Made by a program: the position numbers and the translations under genes
In this document: positions 9,131 through 20,682 of the stretch, piece by piece
Position numbering within the stretch: position 1 is the first letter of the stretch
How the letters are laid out: each line of letters begins with the position of its first letter
The notes under the pieces: model-generated
Databases searched by the model: none
The model's input: the letters and a program-made list of their open reading frames with translations, nothing else
Told to the model about the DNA's origin: nothing
Source of the DNA: Mycobacterium sp.
Lineage (GTDB): Bacteria > Actinomycetota > Actinomycetes > Mycobacteriales > Mycobacteriaceae
NCBI GenBank assembly: GCA_020438865.1
Contig: JAGQTU010000007.1
Span: forward strand, 21,039 to 85,038
Direction of reading: 5' to 3'
Length of the DNA: 64,000 nucleotides

Positions 9131-9224
9131 CACCCACACGGGAGCGCACTGCCAGTGCGCTGAGAGGACGGCTAGCGAGCCGTCGACCGTACGAACCTGA
9201 CCGGGTAATGCCGGCGTAGGGAGT
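9131..9224 (+). promoter_or_regulatory. TPP riboswitch (THI element) upstream of thiC
   Basis: The leader shows the THI-box elements in order: ACACGGGAGC (P1/P2 5' side), a variable GC stem, GCTGAGAGG (9159-9167), then ACCTGACCGGGTAATGCCGG (9195-9214) and GTAGGGAG closing P1. The GGGAG at its 3' end lies next to the thiC ATG and probably doubles as the ribosome-binding site, which would fit control of translation initiation by thiamine diphosphate. Confidence 0.93.
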
Positions 9225-9226
9225 GA

Positions 9227-11672
<2,446 letters not shown>

Positions 11673-11676
<4 letters not shown>

Positions 11677-12299
11677 GTCCAAGCCTCACCCTCGACGACA
11701 TCGCCGGTGTCGCGCACGCACCCGCGGGCACCCCGGCAGGCGTCGTCGTCTTGACCCACGGCGCCGGTGGCAGCCGCGAATCACCTCTGCTCGTCCGCAT
11801 CTGTGACGAGTGGGCGCAGCGCGGGTGGCTCGCGGTGCGCTACAACCTGCCCTATCGCCGGCGCCGCCCGAAGGGCCCGCCGTCGGGGTCGGCCACCGCC
11901 GACCGCGCCGGCGTTCTCGAGGCCGTCGAGGTGGTGCGCGGGCTCGCGGACGGGCCGGTGATCGCCGGTGGGCACTCCTACGGCGGCCGGCAGACCTCCA
12001 TGGTGGTCGCCGAGCACCCCGGACTGGTCGACGTCCTGACGCTGTTCTCCTATCCGCTGCACCCACCCGGCAAGCCCGACCGCCTGCGCACCGAGCACTT
12101 CGCCGCCATCACCGCGCCCACGGTGTTCACCCACGGCGCCGCCGACCCGTTCGGCAGCATCGAGGAACTGCGCTCGGCCGCGGAACTCATCGCGGCGCCC
12201 ATCGAGATCGTCGAGATCACCGGCGCGCGGCACGACCTGGGCTCCAAGACCCTGGATGTGCCCAAGATGGCCGTCGACGCGGCGATTCGGATGCGCTGA
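11673..12299 (+). CDS. alpha/beta hydrolase, Tex30/KANL3-like (Rv0421c-like)
   Basis: A 208-residue alpha/beta hydrolase of the dienelactone-hydrolase-like Tex30 group: oxyanion segment VVLTHGAGGS, nucleophile elbow GHSYGGRQTS (Ser), acid region THGAADPFG, and a late His in GARHDLG. The substrate is unknown. It shares ATGA with thiD and is the third gene after the thiC riboswitch; the same order occurs in M. tuberculosis, so a thiamine-related or salvage role is possible but unproven. Confidence 0.85.
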
Positions 12300-12321
12300 C
12301 CTGCTCCGGTACCGTCGAAAC

Positions 12322-13809
12322 ATGGCCGAGCATCAGTTCGACGCAATCATCGTCGGCGCCGGATTCGGTGGAATCGGGGCGGCGATCCAGCTCAAGCGGC
12401 TGGGTTTCGACGATTTCGTGCTTCTCGAGCGCGAGGACGACCTGGGCGGAACGTGGTACGTCAACCATTACCCCGGGCTGGCGGTCGATGTGCCCACCAC
12501 CAGCTACTCGTACTTCTTCGAGCCCAACCCCAACTGGTCGCGCCTGTTCTCCACCGGCACGGAGATCAAGCAGTACGCCGACGACGTCGCCGACAAGTAC
12601 GACGTGCGCCGCCACATCCGGTTCAACACGACCGTCGAGGGCGCCCGGTGGGATGAGGACGCCAACGTGTGGCGGGTCGCGCTGGCCGGTGGCGAGACGC
12701 TCACCGCGCGATACCTGATCACCGCCACCGGCTTCCTGTCCCAGCCGCTGACCCCCGAGATCCCGGGCATCACCGGCTTCGAGGGCACGATCATCCACAC
12801 CGCCGACTGGGACGACAGTTACGACCCGACCAACCGCCGCATCGGCATCATCGGCACCGGCGCGACGGCCGTCCAGCTCATCCCCGAATTGGCCAAGGTC
12901 GCGGCCGACCTCACGGTCTACCAGCGCACCCCGATCTGGGTGGTGCCGAAGATCGACGTGCCGTTCTCCGCGCGGGCCAAGAAGCTGTTCGCCCGGCTGC
13001 CGCTGGCCCAGCGCGCCATCCGGGTCGTCACCGACGCGCTGTACGAACTCATGGTCTACGTCGCCGTGGTGCACCGCCGGACCTTCCGCGGCCGGTTCAA
13101 CATCGCCGCGAGCGACCTGGCCAAGATGTACCGGTTCGTCACGATCCGCGACAAGGATCTGCGGCGCAGGCTCACTCCGGACTACGACTTCGGGTGCAAA
13201 CGGCCGACGTTCTCCAACGGCTATTACCAGTCGTTCACCAAATCCAATGTGCACCTGCAGGACAGCGGTATCGACCGGATCGAACCGGACGGCATCGTGG
13301 CCAACGACGGCACCAAGGCCGTCATCGACACCCTCGTGCTGGCAACCGGATTCGATCTGTGGGAGGCCAACTTCCCGGCCATCGAGGTGGTCGGCCGCGA
13401 GGGCCGCAACCTAGGAAAGTGGTGGCGCGAAACGCGATTCCAGGCCTACCAGGGTGTCGCCGTGCCGTACTTCCCCAACTTCCTCAGCCTCGCCAGCCCG
13501 TACGCGTTCATCGGCCTGAACTTCTTCAACACGATGGAGTACCAGATGCGGCACATGGACCGGCTGTTCGGTGAGGTCAAGCGTCGCGGGGCCGGCACCT
13601 TCGAGGTCACCGAGGAGGCCAACGCCCGCTACCTGGACCGGATGACCGAGTTGCTCGGCGATTCGGTGTTCACCCTCGGCAACTGCGCTTCGGCCCGGTC
13701 GTATTATTTCAATCCCCGTGGTGAAGCGACCCTGCTGCGACCGATGTCGATGCGGGCCGCGGTGCGAGAGGCGTCCGAGTACCCCTTGAGCGACTACCAC
13801 ATCAGTTGA
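12322..13809 (+). CDS. flavin-dependent Baeyer-Villiger-type monooxygenase
   Basis: A 495-residue class B flavoprotein monooxygenase. The FAD Rossmann motif GAGFGGIGAA is at about residue 12, the BVMO fingerprint FEGTIIHTADW at about 153, and the NADPH motif GTGATAVQL at about 178. FNTMEYQMRHM near the C-terminus is common in mycobacterial EthA-like and cyclohexanone-type monooxygenases. It would insert oxygen into a ketone or oxidise a soft nucleophile; the substrate is unknown. It starts 22 bases after the hydrolase stop and is followed closely by a small membrane protein. Confidence 0.88.
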   Translation: MAEHQFDAIIVGAGFGGIGAAIQLKRLGFDDFVLLEREDDLGGTWYVNHYPGLAVDVPTTSYSYFFEPNPNWSRLFSTGTEIKQYADDVADKYDVRRHIRFNTTVEGARWDEDANVWRVALAGGETLTARYLITATGFLSQPLTPEIPGITGFEGTIIHTADWDDSYDPTNRRIGIIGTGATAVQLIPELAKVAADLTVYQRTPIWVVPKIDVPFSARAKKLFARLPLAQRAIRVVTDALYELMVYVAVVHRRTFRGRFNIAASDLAKMYRFVTIRDKDLRRRLTPDYDFGCKRPTFSNGYYQSFTKSNVHLQDSGIDRIEPDGIVANDGTKAVIDTLVLATGFDLWEANFPAIEVVGREGRNLGKWWRETRFQAYQGVAVPYFPNFLSLASPYAFIGLNFFNTMEYQMRHMDRLFGEVKRRGAGTFEVTEEANARYLDRMTELLGDSVFTLGNCASARSYYFNPRGEATLLRPMSMRAAVREASEYPLSDYHIS

Positions 13810-13825
13810 GCCAGGAAGGGCGTCG

Positions 13826-14089
13826 ATGTCTGCAGGGCACCGTTTGATCCAGATCGCCGGGCTGGGGGTGGCGGCCACCGGGCTGTCGCACTTCGTCCGC
13901 CCGGAACTGTTCGAGTCGGTCACCGCCTCGGCGTTCCCGGACAACACGCTGCAGCACACCTACATCGACGGCGCCATCGAGACCGCGATCGGGGTGGGTC
14001 TGATCGCGCCGAAGACCCGCAAGCTGGCGGTGGCCGGACTGCTGGCCTACGGCGCGTACCTGGGGATCAGCGTCGCCCGTAACCGCTGA
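13826..14089 (+). CDS. small membrane protein, hypothetical
   Basis: An 87-residue protein with hydrophobic segments at about 7-25 and 52-80 and a conserved middle LSHFVRPELFESVTASAFPDNT. The pattern recalls a half DoxX-like unit, a family common in mycobacteria, but the assignment is weak. It starts 16 bases after the monooxygenase stop, with AGGAAGG upstream, so it is probably co-transcribed with it. Confidence 0.75.
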   Translation: MSAGHRLIQIAGLGVAATGLSHFVRPELFESVTASAFPDNTLQHTYIDGAIETAIGVGLIAPKTRKLAVAGLLAYGAYLGISVARNR

Positions 14090-14284
14090 CCGGCCGCTGA
14101 AGGATCAAGGTCACAAATCCAGAACGGTTTACGTCAGCGTCAGATCTTTCGCCTACCCTAAGTGGGCACGGCGACGTAGGTCGTTGGCGAGGATGCCACG
14201 CTGAACTGGGTCGGGGATACCGTGCCGGACCGGCGTGGGTACGCAACAGCGCACCCATCGCCGGTCCGCATTAGTTTTGGGGCC

Positions 14285-15502
14285 ATGGCGGATCAGCCGG
14301 GGCTCCAGCGACGCCTGGGCACCTTCGACGCCGTCGTCATCGGGCTGGGTTCGATGATCGGGGCGGGCATCTTCGTGGCCCTCGGCCCCGCCGCCGCGGC
14401 GGCGGGCGGCGGACTGCTGATCGGGCTGGGTGCGGCCGCGGTGGTGGCCTACTGCAATGCGACGTCCTCGGCGCGGCTGGCCGCGCGCTACCCGCAGTCC
14501 GGCGGCACCTACGTCTACGGCCGCGAGCGACTCGGCGAGTTCTGGGGCTACCTCGCGGGCTGGAGCTTCGTCGTCGGCAAGACCGCGTCGTGCGCGGCGA
14601 TGGCGCTGACCGTCGGTTTCTACCTCTGGCCGGCGCAGGCCCATGCGGTCGCCGTGGCCGCGGTGGTGGGGCTGACCGCGGTGAACTACCGCGGAATCCA
14701 GAAGTCGGCGCTGCTGACCCGGCTGATCGTCGCCACCGTGCTGGCGGTGCTGGCCGCCGTGGTGGTGATCGTGTGGGGCTCCGGGCACGCCGACGCCGCC
14801 CTGGTGCGGCTGACCGGCGGGAGCATCCCGGGGGTGCTGCAGGCCGCGGGGCTGCTGTTCTTCGCCTTCGCCGGCTACGCCCGCATCGCGACGCTTGGCG
14901 AGGAGGTGCGCGAGCCGGCCCGGACCATCCCGCGCGCGATCCCGATCGCGTTGGCGATCACGCTGATCGCGTACGCGGCGGTGGCGGCCACCGTCATCGC
15001 GGTGCTCGGTACCGACGGATTGGCCTCCGCCCCAGCACCTTTGGCGGATGCGGTGCGCGCTGCCGGGCTGTCCTGGTTCGAGCCGGCGGTCCGGGCCGGG
15101 GCGGCGGTGGCGGCGCTGGGTTCACTGCTGTCCCTGATATTGGGAGTCTCGAGGACGACCCTGGCGATGGCGCGCGACCGCCACCTGCCCGCGCCGCTGG
15201 CGGCGGTGCACCCGCGATTCGCGGTGCCGCACCGGGCCGAGGTGGCGGTCGGCGCGCTCGTCGCCGTGCTCGCCGCGGTGGCCGATGTCCGTGGGGTGAT
15301 CGGGTTCTCCTCGTTCGCGGTGCTGGCGTACTACGCCGTCGCCAACGCGTCGGCGTGGACATTGGGCCGCCGGCTGATTCCGGCGGTGGGCCTGATCGGC
15401 TGTGTCGTGCTGGCGGTGGCACTGCCGCTCACCTCGGTGCTGGTCGGGGCGGGCGTGGTGGCGGTGGGTGCGCTGATCTATGCGGGGCGGCGATCGCGGT
15501 AG
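14285..15502 (+). CDS. APC-superfamily amino acid permease
   Basis: A 405-residue permease with about 12 TM segments. TM1 carries the substrate-binding GLGSMIGAGIFVALGPAAAAAG, and TM6 the FFAFAGYARIATLGEEVREPARTIPRAI consensus of the APA/CAT branch. It probably imports a neutral or basic amino acid. ATG at 14285 is chosen since the family N-terminus QRRLGTFDAVVIGLGSMIGAG follows at once. A 195-base upstream gap probably holds its promoter. The next permease starts 47 bases downstream. Confidence 0.87.
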   Translation: MADQPGLQRRLGTFDAVVIGLGSMIGAGIFVALGPAAAAAGGGLLIGLGAAAVVAYCNATSSARLAARYPQSGGTYVYGRERLGEFWGYLAGWSFVVGKTASCAAMALTVGFYLWPAQAHAVAVAAVVGLTAVNYRGIQKSALLTRLIVATVLAVLAAVVVIVWGSGHADAALVRLTGGSIPGVLQAAGLLFFAFAGYARIATLGEEVREPARTIPRAIPIALAITLIAYAAVAATVIAVLGTDGLASAPAPLADAVRAAGLSWFEPAVRAGAAVAALGSLLSLILGVSRTTLAMARDRHLPAPLAAVHPRFAVPHRAEVAVGALVAVLAAVADVRGVIGFSSFAVLAYYAVANASAWTLGRRLIPAVGLIGCVVLAVALPLTSVLVGAGVVAVGALIYAGRRSR

Positions 15503-15548
15503 CGGTTCCGGGTGCACACCACCCCGAGATCGGGTTGAGTTGCCAACC

Positions 15549-16811
15549 GTGATCCCCCTGACCTGGCGGCCGGTCGGCACCCGCGGTGAGCGCGACTTCG
15601 TCGTCGCCCCCGACGAACGGCTGAGTTGGCCGCGCACGCTGGGCATCGGGGCCCAGCACGTGGTGGCGATGTTCGGGGCGACGTTCCTGGTGCCGGTGCT
15701 GACCGGTTTTCCGCCGGCGACCACCCTGCTGTTCTCCGGCGTCGGCACGTGTGTGTTCCTGCTGATCACCGGCAACCGGCTGCCGAGCTATCTGGGCTCC
15801 AGCTTCTCGGTGATCGCGCCGGTCACCGCCGCGGTGGCCTCGCACGGCGCGGGCAGCGCGCTCGGCGGGTTGGTGGCGGTCGGTGTGCTGCTGACCGGCA
15901 TCGGCCTGACCGTGCAACTGGTCGGCACGCACTGGATCGAGGTGACGTTGCCGCCGGTGGTAACCGGGGCGATCGTCGCGCTGATCGGCTTCAACCTCGC
16001 CCCGGCCGCCAAGACGAACTTCGAGAGGGGCCCGCTGGTCGGCATCGTCACCCTGGTGCTGCTGGTGGGAGCCCTGGCCTTCTTCCGCGGCCTGATTGGC
16101 CGGCTGGCGATCTTCCTGGCGGTGACGGCCGGCTATCTGCTGGCCCTGGCGCTCGGCGAGGTCGACACCGCGGGGATCGCGGCGGCGGGCTGGCTGGGCC
16201 TGCCGACGTTCCAGACGCCGACGGTGACCGTGGCGGTGTTGCCGATGTTCCTGCCCGCCGTGATCGCCCTGGTGGCCGAGAACATCGGGCACGTCAAGTC
16301 GGTCGGCCAGATGACCGGGGTCGACACCGACCCGCTCACCGGCCGGGCGTTGGCCGCCGACGGTGTCGCGACGGTGCTCGCCGGACTCGGCGGCGGGTCG
16401 GCCACCACGACCTACGCCGAGAACATCGGTGTGATGGCGGCGACCCGGGTGTACTCCACCGCGGCGTACTGGGTGGCGGGCGCGGTGGCCATCGCTTTGT
16501 CGTTGTGCCCCAAGGTGGGTGCGGCGATCTCGGCCATCCCGCCCGGCGTGCTGGGCGGCGCCACGGTGGTGCTCTACGGCCTGGTCGGCGTGCTGGGCGT
16601 GCGGATCTGGCTGACCAATCAGGTCGATTTCGGCAAGCCGGTCAACCAGATGACCGCAGCGGTGGCCCTGATCATAGGTATCGCCGACTTCACCTGGCAC
16701 ATCGGCAGTCTCACGTTCACCGGTATCGCGCTGGGCTCGATCGGGGCGCTGGTGATCTTCCACGGCATGCGGGGGCTGACCGCCCTGCGCGATCGGTTGG
16801 GGCCGACGTGA
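15549..16811 (+). CDS. NCS2 uracil/xanthine permease (UraA-like)
   Basis: A 420-residue nucleobase:cation symporter 2. Characteristic parts: LGAQHVVAMFGATFLVPVLTG-like TM1 (here IGAQHVVAMFGATFLVPVL), LPSYLGSSFSVIAP in TM3, the binding-site ALVAENIGHVKSVGQMTG, and GLGGGSATTTYAENIGVMAATRV. Uracil is the likeliest substrate from the UraA-like AENIGHV motif. GTG at 15549 is the best start; an earlier in-frame start would overlap the preceding permease gene. The stop overlaps the next start (TGATG). Confidence 0.88.
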   Translation: MIPLTWRPVGTRGERDFVVAPDERLSWPRTLGIGAQHVVAMFGATFLVPVLTGFPPATTLLFSGVGTCVFLLITGNRLPSYLGSSFSVIAPVTAAVASHGAGSALGGLVAVGVLLTGIGLTVQLVGTHWIEVTLPPVVTGAIVALIGFNLAPAAKTNFERGPLVGIVTLVLLVGALAFFRGLIGRLAIFLAVTAGYLLALALGEVDTAGIAAAGWLGLPTFQTPTVTVAVLPMFLPAVIALVAENIGHVKSVGQMTGVDTDPLTGRALAADGVATVLAGLGGGSATTTYAENIGVMAATRVYSTAAYWVAGAVAIALSLCPKVGAAISAIPPGVLGGATVVLYGLVGVLGVRIWLTNQVDFGKPVNQMTAAVALIIGIADFTWHIGSLTFTGIALGSIGALVIFHGMRGLTALRDRLGPT

Positions 16812-17455
16812 TGGACGCGATGATCGAGGAGTTGTACCGGAGTTTCGCCCGCTACCCGTTGCCGGCCCGCATCGAGGTCTGCGAGCAGTGCGGTCCGGAG
16901 TGGACGGCCGAGGACATCCGGCGCACACCGCTGCGGGAGATTTCGCTGCTGCAGTTGGAGGCGCTACACGTGATGTCGCTGGACGACAACGCCTTCCGGC
17001 ACTTCTTCCCCAGGATGATCGAGGCGCTGCTCAGCGAGTTCGGTCCGGTGTTCGCCTTCTCGCTGGCCAGCCTGCGGGGTCGCACGCCGCAGTGGCCCGA
17101 CGCCGAGGCCGCGCTGGTGCGTCGGCTCGTCGACACGCTGTGGACCGAGTTGCTCGGCGCCTTTCCCGCACAGCTCGGCTACTTCTCCGACACCCCCACG
17201 CTGATCGACTTCACCTACTGGTGCGACGCACCGGTGCCGGAATATCTCCGGCATTGGCAGCGGCTCGAAACCCGGCCCGCAGCAGAGCATCTGGCCGACC
17301 TGGTGGACTACGTGTACACCATCGGCGAACCGGAGGAGCCCGCCGTCAAACCGGTCATCACCGAGTGGCTGCGCCAGCCGGTGATCGGCGAGCGGCTCCG
17401 CAACGCCGGCTGCGACGGCGCCCACGAATTGTGGAGCGTGTGCGCTACGGCTTGA
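16811..17455 (+). CDS. conserved hypothetical protein with N-terminal CxxC
   Basis: A 214-residue soluble, acidic protein, not recognised. The N-terminus has IEVCEQCGPEWTAEDIRRTPLREI (one CxxC at about residues 21-24), followed by helical segments rich in aromatic residues (MSLDDNAFRHFFPRMIEALL). A single CxxC might bind metal by dimerisation, but this is inference. It is coupled to the uracil permease by TGATG, and its 3' end overlaps the convergent lpqL gene by 11 bases. Confidence 0.75.
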   Translation: MDAMIEELYRSFARYPLPARIEVCEQCGPEWTAEDIRRTPLREISLLQLEALHVMSLDDNAFRHFFPRMIEALLSEFGPVFAFSLASLRGRTPQWPDAEAALVRRLVDTLWTELLGAFPAQLGYFSDTPTLIDFTYWCDAPVPEYLRHWQRLETRPAAEHLADLVDYVYTIGEPEEPAVKPVITEWLRQPVIGERLRNAGCDGAHELWSVCATA

Positions 17456-18941
17456 CCAGGTGCCGGGTGCGGTCCTCGCGGATCGGCATCCCGTTACGAC
17501 CGGTGATGTCCTGGGCGTAGACGCCGACGGCATACCCGACCCCGGCGCCCTGGATGCCCAGCGCCGTCCGATCGACGTGGTCGAGGGTGTCGGTGGCCTT
17601 GTGGTAGTTCGGGTCGAACGGCGCGTTGGGCGTGCCGCCCCACAGCTTCGCCTGCTCCTCGGTCTTGTTCTCCTCCGCCCCGGAGAACAGCCCACCGGCC
17701 GGGATGCCGGCCTTGGTGAACGCGTCGTAGTCGGAGCGGCCGTCGAAAAAGGTGTCCTGCGGGGTCTTTCCGGCCGCCTTCAGGTAGGCCATCAGGGTCC
17801 GTTCGATGCCCGGCGACCCCTCCGGCACCCGCGGCACGCTCTGCCCGCTTTCCGGGGCGGTGGACTGGTCGCCGTCGTAGGTGAAGTAGCCGGGATTCGG
17901 TGAGCCGATCATGTCGAAGTTCAGGTACAGGGCGATGTCCTTGAGTTGGTCGACATCGAGCGACTCGATGTACTTCGTCGAGCCCACGGTGCCGAGTTCC
18001 TCGGCACCCCAGAACGCGAACCGCACCGCGTTCTTCACATCGGGCGAACTACCCAGCTGCACGGCGGTTTCCAGCACGGCAGCCACCCCGGATCCGTTGT
18101 CGTTGATGCCCGGCCCCTCCGGGACGCTGTCGACGTGAGCCCCGACCATCACCACATCCGAGGTGGAGCCGGTCTTGGTCTGGGCGATCACGTTGCGGGC
18201 GTTGAAGACCGAGGTCTTGGCCTCCAGCGTGAGGGTGGTGGGTCCGGGCTTGGAGCGCAGCAGCGCGCCGTCGCTCTTGGTGACGCCGACCACCGGGATC
18301 TTGACGTCGGTGCTCTCACCGAGGGTGGAGCCCGACAACTCCCCGTCGACGTTGTTCGCGACGATCAGCGCAACCGCGCCCTTCGTGGCGGCGATGGCCT
18401 GCTTCTCGGAGAACGGGCAACTGCCCCGGTCGACGAGCACCACCGCGCCCTTGACCGGCAGGCCGTCATAGTCGGCGGGCACACAACCCGGGGCCTCGCT
18501 GACCGGCGCGGCGACCAGTGGCCCGCTGACGCCCCCGGCCGGGGTGGCGATGCTGTACTGCAGAGCCCGCGCCTCGACGGTGGTACCGCCGACAGTCAGA
18601 ATCGGCTTCTGCGACTCGAAGACCTTGGTCTGGAACTCCGGGGTCTGCACGTCGAAGCCCTTGGCGCGCAGCACACCGACCACGTAGTCGACGCTGGCGT
18701 CGAAGCCGGGGGTGCCGACGGCCCTGGTGCCGTTGTTGGCGTCGGCGATGTCCTGCAGCTTGGTCAGGTGGGCGATCAACGCCTCGGTCGTGACCCGATG
18801 CTGCAGGTCGGTACCGAATTGGGCGGCCTGCTGCGGCGCCGCCGTGGGCTGCGGCGGGGCGGCCGTCCGACCGCAGCCGGCCAGGACCGCGGCGGCGACC
18901 AGGGTCAGCGAGGCCGTCACTGCGGCGATTGCGCGCTTCAC
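17445..18941 (-). CDS. lpqL: M28-family aminopeptidase lipoprotein LpqL
   Basis: A 498-residue exported zinc peptidase. Signal peptide with lipobox LAGC at about residues 20-23; a PA-domain insert (GLPVKGAVVLVDRGSCPFSEKQAIA); and the M28 core VMVGAHVDSVPEGPGINDNGSGVAAVLE (His and bridging Asp), FWGAEELGTVGS (Glu-Glu), NFDMIGSPNPGYF (Asp) and a late His in YHKATDTLDHVD. It releases N-terminal residues from peptides at the cell envelope; counterpart of Rv0418. GTG at 18941 gives the family length (about 500). It is divergent from the sedolisin gene. Confidence 0.92.
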   Translation of the reverse strand: MKRAIAAVTASLTLVAAAVLAGCGRTAAPPQPTAAPQQAAQFGTDLQHRVTTEALIAHLTKLQDIADANNGTRAVGTPGFDASVDYVVGVLRAKGFDVQTPEFQTKVFESQKPILTVGGTTVEARALQYSIATPAGGVSGPLVAAPVSEAPGCVPADYDGLPVKGAVVLVDRGSCPFSEKQAIAATKGAVALIVANNVDGELSGSTLGESTDVKIPVVGVTKSDGALLRSKPGPTTLTLEAKTSVFNARNVIAQTKTGSTSDVVMVGAHVDSVPEGPGINDNGSGVAAVLETAVQLGSSPDVKNAVRFAFWGAEELGTVGSTKYIESLDVDQLKDIALYLNFDMIGSPNPGYFTYDGDQSTAPESGQSVPRVPEGSPGIERTLMAYLKAAGKTPQDTFFDGRSDYDAFTKAGIPAGGLFSGAEENKTEEQAKLWGGTPNAPFDPNYHKATDTLDHVDRTALGIQGAGVGYAVGVYAQDITGRNGMPIREDRTRHLVKP

Positions 18942-19086
18942 CGCGCCCAGAGTAGCCGCCGCCGTGCATGGTGAGCAGCCGGCTGCAGCGCCGACAATAC
19001 TTACGGCTGACGAAGTTCGGGCGTGGGCGGATGGATCTTTGCTATTTTCGGCCGACGTGCAGGATGCACAGCGCTGCGGGGGGTCT

Positions 19087-20682
19087 ATGAAGGTGAGGGC
19101 GGCGACCCGTCTGCTGGTGGCGCTCGCCGTCGTCGCGGCGGTGGTGTTCGCCGTGCGCCCGCAGCAGGCGCCGACGGATCCGCGCGTCATCGCCGGGCCG
19201 TACGAGTTGCTGCTCGCGGCGTCGACCGATCTCGGCCCGTCTCAGGCGCCGGTGCGACTGACCGCCGAACTGCGCACCGACACCCCGCCCGCCGCGCTCA
19301 CCGACTGGGCGAGCGGGCGCGGATTGTCGGTGCACTGGCGCACCGGTGACCGCTGGGCCGTCATCGCGGGCACCGCCCCGGCGATGGCGGCGGCATTCAA
19401 CCTCACCGTGCACGACTACCGCGGCCGACGTGGACAACGTTTCTACGCCTCTCCCCAGCAGCCGCAGGTTCCCGAACCGCTGCGCACCGAGGTCAGCGAG
19501 CTGGGCCGCATCCTGAGCTTCACCCCGTTCCACGACGCCCGGCCGGTACCGATACCACTGGACGTGTCGGACCACGGGCTGTCCCCCGAAGCGTTGCGAC
19601 GCACCTACGACGTCGAGTCGCTGACCCAGAAGGGCTTCACCGGAAAGGGCATGACCGTCGTCGTTTTCGCCTTCGACGGCTTCGACCAGCCCGACCTCGA
19701 CAAGTTCTCCTCGATGTTCGGGCTGCCCCAGTTCACCCCGGAGGTGGTGGGCGTCATGCCATCTCAACGCAGCGGTGAGGCCACCATGGATCTGGAGGCG
19801 ATCCATGCGATGGCGCCCGACGCGAAGACGGTATTGGTCAACGCACGCCCTACCGTCGAGGGCACCGACGCCTACCAGAAGATCGCCGCGATGATGGAGG
19901 ACGCCGACCGACGCTACCGCGGGGCGATCTGGAGCCTGTCCATCGGCTGGGGCTGCGACAGACTGATCACCGCGGCCGACCTGGCGCCGGCCCGCGCGGC
20001 ACTGCGCGCCGCACACGACAACGGCACCACCGCCTTCAACGCCAGCGGAGACCTGGCCGGCCTGGAATGCAAGGGTGGTGAGAACTGGTCCACCCCACCG
20101 GGACCCGATGAGATCGGTCTGGACTCGGTGGCCTCGGTGCCGGAGATGACCAATGTCGGCGGCACCACCCTGTCGACCGACCGCGACGGCAACTGGCTCT
20201 CCGAGCAGGCCTGGTTCGACATCCCCCTGCTGCAGGGCACCAGCGGCGGAGTCTCCGCACTGTTTCCCCGCCCGGAGTGGCAGGAACACCTCGACGTCGG
20301 CAAGGGCGAGACCCGGCGACTCGCCCCGGACATCGCCGCGGTCGCCGACCCCCACAGCGGGGTCAAGTTCGTCTTCGACCAGACGGTGCTGTCGGCGGGC
20401 GGGACATCGCTGGCCGCACCACTGTGGGCCGGCATCACGGCCGTGATGGACCAGTACCTCGTCGCGCGGGGTGGCCGCCTGCTGGGTGACATCAATCCGC
20501 TCCTGTACGAGATCGCCCAGGGCGCAAGGCTTCCCGGGTTTCGACATGTACCGATGGGTGCGAATGCCGTGGACCGATCGCGGCCGACCTATGACCTGGT
20601 CACCGGACTGGGCACGCCGCATGTCGACAACCTCGTCGAAGACCTGTGGGCGATCCAGAAGACGTGGATCGGTGTCGGATGA
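19087..20682 (+). CDS. S53 sedolisin-family serine-carboxyl peptidase, exported
   Basis: A 531-residue protein with an N-terminal signal or anchor (about 5-25), a pro-kumamolisin prodomain (about 40-160) and an S53 catalytic domain. Active-site residues are visible: Glu231 and Asp235 in SGEATMDLEAIHAM, oxyanion Asp322 in ASGDLAG, and Ser441 in GGTSLAAP. A calcium-site Asp is likely in the final LVTGLGTPHVDNL. Sedolisins work at acidic pH. The stop overlaps the next start (ATGA), so the zinc-ribbon membrane protein is probably co-expressed. Confidence 0.88.
   Translation: MKVRAATRLLVALAVVAAVVFAVRPQQAPTDPRVIAGPYELLLAASTDLGPSQAPVRLTAELRTDTPPAALTDWASGRGLSVHWRTGDRWAVIAGTAPAMAAAFNLTVHDYRGRRGQRFYASPQQPQVPEPLRTEVSELGRILSFTPFHDARPVPIPLDVSDHGLSPEALRRTYDVESLTQKGFTGKGMTVVVFAFDGFDQPDLDKFSSMFGLPQFTPEVVGVMPSQRSGEATMDLEAIHAMAPDAKTVLVNARPTVEGTDAYQKIAAMMEDADRRYRGAIWSLSIGWGCDRLITAADLAPARAALRAAHDNGTTAFNASGDLAGLECKGGENWSTPPGPDEIGLDSVASVPEMTNVGGTTLSTDRDGNWLSEQAWFDIPLLQGTSGGVSALFPRPEWQEHLDVGKGETRRLAPDIAAVADPHSGVKFVFDQTVLSAGGTSLAAPLWAGITAVMDQYLVARGGRLLGDINPLLYEIAQGARLPGFRHVPMGANAVDRSRPTYDLVTGLGTPHVDNLVEDLWAIQKTWIGVG

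Noticed and set aside
12217-13254. Minus-strand frame opposite the monooxygenase
   Set aside because: No recognisable motif and it lies entirely against a strongly supported flavoprotein gene.
15429-16928. Long minus-strand frame opposite the uracil permease
   Set aside because: Composition is Gln/Arg/His-rich shadow sequence; the plus strand encodes a clear NCS2 transporter.
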